Positions 6,799-12,781 of a stretch of 15,045 bases of DNA are shown here, in pieces (the stretch's first letter is position 1; every line of letters begins with the position of its first letter). The stretch comes from JBDRLV01 sp043812755 (GTDB lineage: Bacteria; Patescibacteriota; Patescibacteriia; UBA9934; GWF2-40-263), in the NCBI GenBank assembly GCA_043812755.1, contig JBDRLV010000072.1:1-15045 (forward strand). Direction: 5' to 3'. Under the pieces are notes generated by a model that was given only the letters and a program-made list of their open reading frames with translations, made no database searches and was not told where the DNA came from. A program made the translations under genes and the position numbers.

Positions 6799-8538
6799 AT
6801 GTCCAAAACACCACAATTTGACCAAAAATTAAAAGAAATTTTAGACGCCACCCAACCCGGTGAGCGAGTTTGTCCTGTTACAGGGGAGAAATGGGAAATG
6901 ACTGATGAAGAGATTGGTTGGTACAAAAAGTTTAATGTGCCACCTATTAAGGTTTCACCAAATACTCTTTGGAAACAAATGTCTTATTATGATTGCGGTT
7001 ATCAGTTTTGGTGGAATAAGCATGCACAAACCGGAAAACCTGTGTTGAGTTTTCATCATCCCGCATCAGGCATTCGCGTGCTTCCTGATGTTGAGTGGCA
7101 TAATAATGATTTTTCATCTATTCATCAGGATTATAAAGCTGGGCAGACATTTTTTGAACAGTTGCGAGAATTAGAGCTTCGTGTACCTTTTCCTGCAACA
7201 TCAAATCGTGTTGGGCCTGAAAATTCAATAACACTGTTTTCATTCGGAGACAGGAATTCATATTTTACTTTTGCTTGCGAATCTGAGAATACTTTTTTTG
7301 CTGCAGGTGCAATGGGCGTGCAAGATTCTTCTTTAATTTTTACTGGAGGCAAGATAGTAAAAAGTCATCATTGTTTAAAAAGTTCAAGAATTTTTAATTG
7401 TCGTTTTGCTCGTCAATCTTATGATTGCATGGATGGTGCATTTCTTTTTGACTGTAGAAACTGTCAGTGGTGTTTTGGTGCATCCAATAAACGAAACAAA
7501 AAATATATTTGGATGAATGAACAACTGTCTCAAACAGAATATGAAGAGCGTCTTAAAGAAGTTGATTTAGGTGTGCGTAGCGTTGTTGAAAAATGGACAA
7601 AAGAATTTGATGACTTGTTGCATAAGGAAGGAATCTGGCCAGAAAATTTTAATGAAAAAACAGAAGACTCAACAGGGGATTATCTAAACAATGCAGTGCG
7701 TTGCCATGAATGTTATGATTCTGCAGATGCTCCAGTAGACAATTATCACTGCGCTTGGAATTATGGAGTTTCACAGAACAATGCGCACATGTGGGGAAAT
7801 GTTGATTCATCTGATTGCTATATGTGCGTATCAAGCCCAAACTCGCATGAAACGCTTTTTAACTATCGCTCAACCAGAATGGACCATTGTGAATACTGCA
7901 TGGTATGTATTGATTGCAAGAATTGCTTTGGGTGTATTGGAATACAAAAAAAGGAATTTTGTATTTTAAATACTCAATATTCAGAGGTAGAGTATTGGCA
8001 AAAAGTTGATGAGATTAAATGCGCCATGCTTGAGCAAGGAGTGTATGGTGGTTATTTTCCTGTTGAGCTTTCATCAACATATGTGCCAGAGTGCGGTGCT
8101 GTTGTGTATAATGGTGCGACAAAAAAAGATTTGGAATCTATTGGTGGAAATTTATTTGATGCAAGTGCACAAGACGCAACAGGTGAGGATAGAATTGATA
8201 GATCAAAGATAAAATCTTGTAATGATATCCCTGACAGCATAGATGATTTAACAGATGAGTGGGTTGGAGTTCCAATTTTTGATCCAAATGCTGGGCGCAC
8301 TTTTTCTTTTTTAAAACCAGAAATTGATCATTATCGTAAAATGCGAATTGCTCCTCCTAATCAACACTTTATCCAACGCCTTCATGCGGTCACACAAGGT
8401 GGCCAGCAAAGTGCATTTGAAAAACGCACTTGTGCGCATTGTAATAGCGAATTAACAGTCTCTGTTTGTATAAAGTATCCTGATAGGAGGATTTATTGCA
8501 AACCTTGTTATCTTAATTACTTAGAACAATATGGGTAA
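6799..8538 (+). CDS. Cysteine-rich CPR-type protein with two FG boxes and C-terminal zinc ribbon, paralogue 1
   Basis: The function is unknown. This is the first of four tandem paralogues: 579 residues, about 29 cysteines, no signal peptide or membrane helix. The start MSKTP at 6799 is chosen because all paralogues begin there; a longer frame from 6646 would overlap the mutase. Residues 24-60 (CPVTGEKWEMTDEE...FNVPP) look like a worn zinc-ribbon half. Residues about 140-225 form a cysteine-spaced region ending in the first box, FDCRNCQWCFGASN (217-230). The second box has six cysteines exactly three apart (364, 367, 370, 373, 376, 379) and leads into FGCIGIQKKEFCILNTQYS. A middle half-module with PIFDPNAGRTFSF and IAPP (about 490-525) precedes a C-terminal zinc ribbon, C545-x2-C548 and C567-x2-C570. 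The spacing of one base to the mutase stop indicates one transcript and possible translational coupling. Confidence 0.88.
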   Translation: MSKTPQFDQKLKEILDATQPGERVCPVTGEKWEMTDEEIGWYKKFNVPPIKVSPNTLWKQMSYYDCGYQFWWNKHAQTGKPVLSFHHPASGIRVLPDVEWHNNDFSSIHQDYKAGQTFFEQLRELELRVPFPATSNRVGPENSITLFSFGDRNSYFTFACESENTFFAAGAMGVQDSSLIFTGGKIVKSHHCLKSSRIFNCRFARQSYDCMDGAFLFDCRNCQWCFGASNKRNKKYIWMNEQLSQTEYEERLKEVDLGVRSVVEKWTKEFDDLLHKEGIWPENFNEKTEDSTGDYLNNAVRCHECYDSADAPVDNYHCAWNYGVSQNNAHMWGNVDSSDCYMCVSSPNSHETLFNYRSTRMDHCEYCMVCIDCKNCFGCIGIQKKEFCILNTQYSEVEYWQKVDEIKCAMLEQGVYGGYFPVELSSTYVPECGAVVYNGATKKDLESIGGNLFDASAQDATGEDRIDRSKIKSCNDIPDSIDDLTDEWVGVPIFDPNAGRTFSFLKPEIDHYRKMRIAPPNQHFIQRLHAVTQGGQQSAFEKRTCAHCNSELTVSVCIKYPDRRIYCKPCYLNYLEQYG

Positions 8539-8544
8539 TTGAAA

Positions 8545-8653
8545 TTACTAATTAATAATTTGTCTAATTTCTAATGAATGACTAATTTAGAAATTAGTAA
8601 TTAGAACATTCTAAATTGATTAGAAATTAGCAATTAGATATTAGAAATTTTGT
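8545..8653. repeat. AT-rich inverted repeat between paralogues 1 and 2
   Basis: The gap of 120 bases is almost entirely AT and built from variants of CTAATTTCTAA and TTAGAAATTAG in both orientations, including ACTAATTTAGAAATTAGT at the centre. It belongs to the same general type as the repeats at 3475-3609 and 4508-4661. I see no clear promoter or terminator, although many AT-rich hexamers could act as -10 boxes. Confidence 0.65.
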
Positions 8654-8658
8654 AACAT

Positions 8659-10389
8659 ATGTCCAAAACACCAAACTACGACAATAAAATAAAACAAATT
8701 TTAGACGCAACGCAACCTGGCGAGCGGGTTTGTGAACTCACAGGAGAGAAATGGGAAATGACACAAGAGGAAATTGGTTGGTTTAGAAAATTTAATGTGC
8801 CACCACCACGAGTTGCTCCACAAACGCGCATGCTTTGTGTGGCAGCCTTTGGAAATTGTTATCAATGGTGGTATCAAAAGCATCCAGATACTGGGAAGCA
8901 GATTTTAACCTATGTTCATCCTGGTTCAGGAATTAAAGTGTTGCCTGACAAAGAATGGTTTGCAAAAGATTTTTCAAGCGTGAATACGGAAGTGGATTTG
9001 GGCCGCTCTGCATTTGAGATTATTCATGATCTTGAGCGTCGTGTGCCTTTTACTGCAAGTCGCAACATGGAAGAGCCAGAGAATTCCCTGAGCGTTGTTT
9101 CTTTTGGAGATCAAAACTGCCTGCTTACATTTGCTTGCCAAGGGAAAAATTCACAGTTTGGAATTGTTGGCACAAACATGGAAAGCTCTGCAGAAATTGT
9201 GTTTGCTGACACAGTTACCAACTCATATAATATTTCATACAGTGATCGTATTTTTAATTGTAAATTTTTACGCAATTCATATGACTGTATGAACAGTGCG
9301 TTTTTGTTTGATTGTCGCAACTGCGAGAATTGCCATGGAGCTGTGAATAGGCGGGGAGGGAAGTTTCTGCTTTGGGATCAACAAGTCAGTCAGGCTGAAT
9401 ACGAAAAGTATGAAAGCGAACACGATTTGTCATGCCGCAGTGTTTTGGATGTAGAGAAAAAGAAATTTCATGATTTGGTGGCTGGGGCTGTGTGGCCTGA
9501 GAATTTTAGCGTGCATGCAGAAAACTGTATTGGCGAGTATTTGATTAATTGCTTGAATTTAAAGTATGCATACAATTGCGCACACGGCGCAAAGGACAGC
9601 TTCTGGGTTAACTTTCAGTATCAGTTTAATGAAGGCAATGCATTTGTGGATGGAGCTAAACAAACAAGTAATTGTTATTATTCGCTGGGCATTTCAAATG
9701 GTGATCAAATGAAGTTTTGTTTTGGTGTGGATCGGTGTGAGGACATTGAGTACTGCATGCAGTGTTACAACTGTGAGCATTGTTTTGGGTGCGTTGGGCT
9801 AAATCGCAAGAAGTTTCACATCTTCAACAAAGCATATGAGGAAAGCGCGTATTGGCAAAAGTTGGATGAGCTTAAGTGCGCCATGCTTGAATGCGGAGAG
9901 TATGGAGAATATTTTCCGTTGTCATTATCTTCCGCACACTTTTTGGAGTCAACGGAGGTATTCTTGGGTTTTGCAGATGTAGAGACAGCACACAAAGTGC
10001 ATGCAAATTTGTATGATGTTACTGCAGAGGGGGCTGTAGGAAATGCAGAGTCTGCTGACACCAAACAACTTGCTGATGTTCCGGATTGTGTGGTTGATCT
10101 TGATGATTCATGGAGCAAGACACCAGTATTTGATCCAGAGATTGGCAGACGATTTATGTTTTTTCCACAAGAGATTGCATTCTATCGCAAACACAACATT
10201 GCTCCACCTGCACGACATTTTATTTTACGCGTGAAGGATATTTTAGTAGAATCAAATATTGGGCAATATGAATCTGCGGTATGTGCAAAGTGCTCTAGGT
10301 CTCTTACGGTTGCGCAAAATAAAACATTTAAAAACAGACAGATATATTGTCAGGAGTGTTATCTTCAATACTTAGAAAAATATGGCTAA
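8659..10389 (+). CDS. Cysteine-rich CPR-type protein with two FG boxes and C-terminal zinc ribbon, paralogue 2
   Basis: The function is unknown. It has 576 residues and is the closest relative of paralogue 1: the N-terminal 100 residues, the box at 217-230 (FDCRNCENCHGAVN) and its cysteines 201, 210, 219, 222 and 225 occupy the same positions. The second box carries five cysteines three apart (366, 369, 372, 375, 378) followed by GLNRKKFHIFNKAYEES, a weaker version of the usual YCIFNxQYS. The segment FDPEIGRRFMFFPQEIAFYR...IAPP (491-516) is the middle half-module. The C-terminal zinc ribbon is C542-x2-C545 and C564-x2-C567. Residues 74-100 (KHPDTGKQILTYVHP...DKEW) match the position of a second N-terminal metal site in CPR relatives known to me, but here its cysteines are absent. 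There is no Shine-Dalgarno site before the ATG. Confidence 0.88.
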   Translation: MSKTPNYDNKIKQILDATQPGERVCELTGEKWEMTQEEIGWFRKFNVPPPRVAPQTRMLCVAAFGNCYQWWYQKHPDTGKQILTYVHPGSGIKVLPDKEWFAKDFSSVNTEVDLGRSAFEIIHDLERRVPFTASRNMEEPENSLSVVSFGDQNCLLTFACQGKNSQFGIVGTNMESSAEIVFADTVTNSYNISYSDRIFNCKFLRNSYDCMNSAFLFDCRNCENCHGAVNRRGGKFLLWDQQVSQAEYEKYESEHDLSCRSVLDVEKKKFHDLVAGAVWPENFSVHAENCIGEYLINCLNLKYAYNCAHGAKDSFWVNFQYQFNEGNAFVDGAKQTSNCYYSLGISNGDQMKFCFGVDRCEDIEYCMQCYNCEHCFGCVGLNRKKFHIFNKAYEESAYWQKLDELKCAMLECGEYGEYFPLSLSSAHFLESTEVFLGFADVETAHKVHANLYDVTAEGAVGNAESADTKQLADVPDCVVDLDDSWSKTPVFDPEIGRRFMFFPQEIAFYRKHNIAPPARHFILRVKDILVESNIGQYESAVCAKCSRSLTVAQNKTFKNRQIYCQECYLQYLEKYG

Positions 10390-10396
10390 TAAGCAG

Positions 10397-10490
10397 TTGT
10401 CATTCTGAGGAGCGAGCCGGAGGCGAGCGACGTAAGAATTTCCTTGCAATGGGATCCTTACGTCGGCCTGCGGCCTCCTCAGGATGACAA
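10397..10490. mobile_element. GC-rich palindromic intergenic element
   Basis: The ends TTGTCATTCTGAGGAG and CTCCTCAGGATGACAA are inverted with a single mismatch over 16 bases. An inner inverted pair, GACGTAAGA and TCCTTACGTC, continues the fold, so the whole element can form one long hairpin. It fills nearly all of the gap between paralogues 2 and 3 and its right end is 8 bases before the next ATG. Elements with CATTCTGAGGAG ends are widespread small non-autonomous repeats in bacteria. Confidence 0.8.
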
Positions 10491-10498
10491 GATGAAAT

Positions 10499-12229
10499 AT
10501 GTCCAAAACACCAAACTTCGACATTAAACTAAAAGCAATTCTCGATGCTACTCAGCTTGGCGAGCGGTTTTGTCCTATCTCTGGCGAGCGCTGGCAGCTT
10601 GATCAAGATGAGATTGAGCGCTGTCGTGCTTGGGGTGTTCCAGTGCTAGAAATGTCACCTGCAATGCGCGTGCACTTTTTGGGCTCATGGGGTGCAGGAG
10701 TAGATTTGTGGTGGAAACCACACATGCTTACAGGTAAGCCAATATTGTCAGCTGTGCCACCGGACGCAATGCCACCTGTTATTACTGATAAGGAATACTA
10801 CAGCGAATGCCCAGGAGAAAGTCGTAGTATTGAAATTGATCCTAACCGACCGTTTTTTGATCTTCACGCAGATTTGATAAAAAAAGTTCCAGGCCCAGCT
10901 TTTCAGTCACACGGCTCTGTAAACACTGTAGGGGGTGGTTACATTGATTGTGTTAATGCTTACATGATGTTTGGAACATATAGCGCAAAAGATTCATGGT
11001 ATTCTTTCCGCAACAAAGTCCTTGATGACTGCATGGACATGGCAATGTGTGAAAAGTGTGAGAACTCATATTCTTCAACCATGTGTTTGCATTTGAATAA
11101 CTGCAAACAAATGTTTGAGTCTCTTTATTGCATGAATTGTCAGTTTGGTTTTGATTTGCATAATTGTGAAAATTGTTATCAGTGTGCAAATTTAAGATAC
11201 AAAAAATTCATGTATCAAAATGAACAATTATCTCAGGATGAATACGAAGCAAAGATGAGGGAGATAAATTTGTCCTGCTCATCTTCTTTTGATCAAGAGA
11301 GAAAGAAGTTTCTGACTTTTCTTCAGACAAAGGCTATCTGGCCAGAAGATTTTAATATTAATAGCCCAGGATGCTCTGGAGAGTATGTATTGGATTGTAT
11401 TGATTCGAGTGGATACTTTATGACGAACACAAAGAATGTGCGTTGTGGTTGGTTTGTATTTGATTCCGAAAATCTTGAGAGTATTGTTATTGGTAATGAC
11501 TCACAAGACGTCTATAACTCATGTGTTTCAATAGCCTGTCAAAATTCAAAAATGATGTATGTGTGCAAGTATTCAATGGGGTGTGAGTACTGCATGATGT
11601 GTGATGATCTTGAGTATTGTTTTGGTTGTATTGGGTTGCGCAAGAAAAAGTATTGTATTTTTAACAAGCAGTATAGCGAGGATGAGTATTGGCAGAAATT
11701 GGATCAACTCAAATGTGCTATGTTGGAGCGTGGGGAGTATGGAGAGTTTTGGCCAGTGAAAATGGCATACTGGTGGCCGCAGTATGGTTTTGCCTCTCTT
11801 GTTTATCCATTTACAGATGAGGAGTTGAAAAAGCTTGATGCTCCGCATTTTGATGCAAAAGAGGGAATGCGTTATGCTCCGTATCCGCAGGACATTGAGA
11901 TTTATAGCACTGACGAGGTTCCGGATTGTATTGCGGACGTTGGTGATGAGTGGGCAGGCAAGATGTTTAAGGATGTTGAGGAGGATCGTCGTTTCACCCT
12001 AAACGAACACGAGATCGCGTATCGCAAAAAGAAAGGGTATCCATTTCCGCGCAGACATTATCGTGCGCGCTTTAAGGAATTGGTGCGCCAGGTAAATAGC
12101 CCTGAGCGTGTTTTAGCAGTGTGTACAAAATGCTCAAAACAAATTGAAATCAATAACAATCGAATGTTTCCAGATCGCAAGGTGTATTGTAAGCCTTGCT
12201 ATTTACAATATTTGGAAGAACATGGATAA
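10499..12229 (+). CDS. Cysteine-rich CPR-type protein, divergent paralogue 3
   Basis: The function is unknown. It has 576 residues and about 33 cysteines, the most of the four. Its N-terminal module is the most altered (CPISGERWQLDQDEIE...WGVPVLEMSP). The first box differs from its sisters: NCENCYQCANLRYKKFMYQNEQLS (from 222) replaces FDCRNCxxCFGAxN and is preceded by extra cysteine steps at 178, 184, 187, 196, 202, 211 and 214. That region has the look of a cysteine-studded beta-solenoid. The second box has cysteines at 362, 365, 368, 374 and 377, so one step of the three-residue ladder is replaced by Leu371; FGCIGLRKKKYCIFNKQYS follows. The C-terminal ribbon is C542-x2-C545 and C564-x2-C567. 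The segment FPRRHYRARF (516-525) sits where CPR relatives known to me have a CPxCR metal motif. Confidence 0.88.
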   Translation: MSKTPNFDIKLKAILDATQLGERFCPISGERWQLDQDEIERCRAWGVPVLEMSPAMRVHFLGSWGAGVDLWWKPHMLTGKPILSAVPPDAMPPVITDKEYYSECPGESRSIEIDPNRPFFDLHADLIKKVPGPAFQSHGSVNTVGGGYIDCVNAYMMFGTYSAKDSWYSFRNKVLDDCMDMAMCEKCENSYSSTMCLHLNNCKQMFESLYCMNCQFGFDLHNCENCYQCANLRYKKFMYQNEQLSQDEYEAKMREINLSCSSSFDQERKKFLTFLQTKAIWPEDFNINSPGCSGEYVLDCIDSSGYFMTNTKNVRCGWFVFDSENLESIVIGNDSQDVYNSCVSIACQNSKMMYVCKYSMGCEYCMMCDDLEYCFGCIGLRKKKYCIFNKQYSEDEYWQKLDQLKCAMLERGEYGEFWPVKMAYWWPQYGFASLVYPFTDEELKKLDAPHFDAKEGMRYAPYPQDIEIYSTDEVPDCIADVGDEWAGKMFKDVEEDRRFTLNEHEIAYRKKKGYPFPRRHYRARFKELVRQVNSPERVLAVCTKCSKQIEINNNRMFPDRKVYCKPCYLQYLEEHG

Positions 12230-12234
12230 ATAAA

Positions 12235-12259
12235 AAACGCGCGGTCTGTCCGCGTGTTT
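12235..12259 (-). terminator. Intrinsic terminator for the coiled-coil gene
   Basis: AAACGCGCGG and CCGCGTGTTT form a 10-base stem with one G-U pair and a 5-base loop. On the minus strand the stem is followed by six T residues, so it should end the transcript of the gene at 12272-12631. In the plus direction the T run is short, so termination after paralogue 3 would be weaker. Confidence 0.7.
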
Positions 12260-12271
12260 GTCTATATTCGA

Positions 12272-12631
12272 TTAAGGTTGTGGAAACGGATCAAGGGCAA
12301 GTATCATGTTTGCTTCTTCATCATTAAGAAGTTGTTTATCTCTCATCAGATTTATCAGAGTTGTGACTTTTTTATCTTCTTTTCTCATAAGTATAACCAA
12401 GTGGCCTTTAAGATCGGCCATTTTGTCATCCATTGCATCAATCAGTTCAAGTTTTTGTTTATTTATGGTTTGCGTTAGTTCTGTTTTTACACTTGATATT
12501 TCTGTTTTTACACTTGATATTTCTGATTTTAAATTTTTTTCGAGGCCTCGAAAACGTTCCTCTGTTCTGGAGGACGAAGTGTTGACAGCATCAAGCACGT
12601 CTTGAATTGTTGGCTCTTGGTTCATGTTCAT
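12272..12631 (-). CDS. Small coiled-coil protein of unknown function
   Basis: It has 119 residues and is the only minus-strand gene inside the plus-strand array. An N-terminal segment QEPTIQDVLDAVNTSSSRTEERF (5-27) is followed by a heptad-like coiled coil (about 28-75) containing the duplicated unit SSVKTEI, then a C-terminal region with HLVILMRKEDKKV and ends in LALDPFPQP. From memory, small CPR proteins of this layout (DVLDAVN start, coiled coil, LxxLDPFP end) are common and uncharacterised. It is probably real: it has its own -10 box (TATACT, 12651-12646, 14 bases before the start) and its own terminator at 12235-12259. A second ATG two codons downstream could also serve. It is presumably a cytoplasmic oligomer; nothing links it to the cysteine-rich proteins except position. 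Confidence 0.75.
   Translation of the reverse strand: MNMNQEPTIQDVLDAVNTSSSRTEERFRGLEKNLKSEISSVKTEISSVKTELTQTINKQKLELIDAMDDKMADLKGHLVILMRKEDKKVTTLINLMRDKQLLNDEEANMILALDPFPQP
12480..12521. repeat. Exact 21-base tandem duplication in the coiled-coil gene
   Basis: The 21 bases at 12480-12500 are repeated exactly at 12501-12521. The unit equals one heptad (seven codons), so the coiled coil is lengthened without a phase shift. Confidence 0.85.
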
Positions 12632-12645
12632 ATTAATTGTATGAT

Positions 12646-12653
12646 AGTATAAT
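12646..12653. promoter_or_regulatory. Overlapping divergent -10 boxes
   Basis: AGTATAAT contains TATAAT on the plus strand (12648-12653), 23 bases before the ATG at 12677, and TATACT on the minus strand (12651-12646) ahead of the coiled-coil gene. The layout mirrors the lemA/mutase region. No convincing -35 boxes are seen. Confidence 0.45.
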
Positions 12654-12676
12654 TAGTGCGCTATGTCAAAATAAAT

Positions 12677-12781
12677 ATGAGTAAAACACCAAATTTTGAC
12701 TTGAAAGTTAAACAAATCCTCGACGCCATCCCCCTTCGCTCCTTTGGAGCTACGGAGGGATCTTCGTCCAAAATTTTATGA
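12677..12781 (+). pseudogene. 34-codon remnant of a fifth paralogue start, overlapping paralogue 4
   Basis: The frame begins MSKTPNFDLKVKQILDAI, clearly the start of the same family and closest to paralogue 3 (MSKTPNFDIKLKAILDAT). After 18 residues homology stops at a GC-rich palindromic repeat, and the frame ends in a TGA that overlaps the ATG of paralogue 4 as ATGA. It can be read as the left end of a deleted or interrupted gene, or as a partial duplication of a gene start. The overlap means it could also act as a translated leader coupled to paralogue 4. No later part of a fifth copy is present here. Confidence 0.75.
12729..12762. mobile_element. GC-rich palindromic repeat inside the remnant
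   Basis: CCCCCTTCGCTCC, then TTTGGAGCTACGGAGGG, folds into a hairpin (CTCC with GGAG inside, CCTTCG with CGGAGG outside). It marks the point where homology of the remnant to the paralogues ends. The words GGAGGG and CTTCG recall the insertion at 4599-4632. Confidence 0.55.

Noticed and set aside
7885..7936. Ferredoxin-type iron-sulfur protein
   Set aside because: The cysteine ladder lacks the CxxCxxCxxxCP ferredoxin pattern and sits in a large multi-domain protein, so a ferredoxin label is not supported.
10953..11848. Minus-strand frames of 78 and 91 residues inside paralogue 3
   Set aside because: They are antisense shadows of a well-conserved coding region and have no start signals or recognisable motifs.
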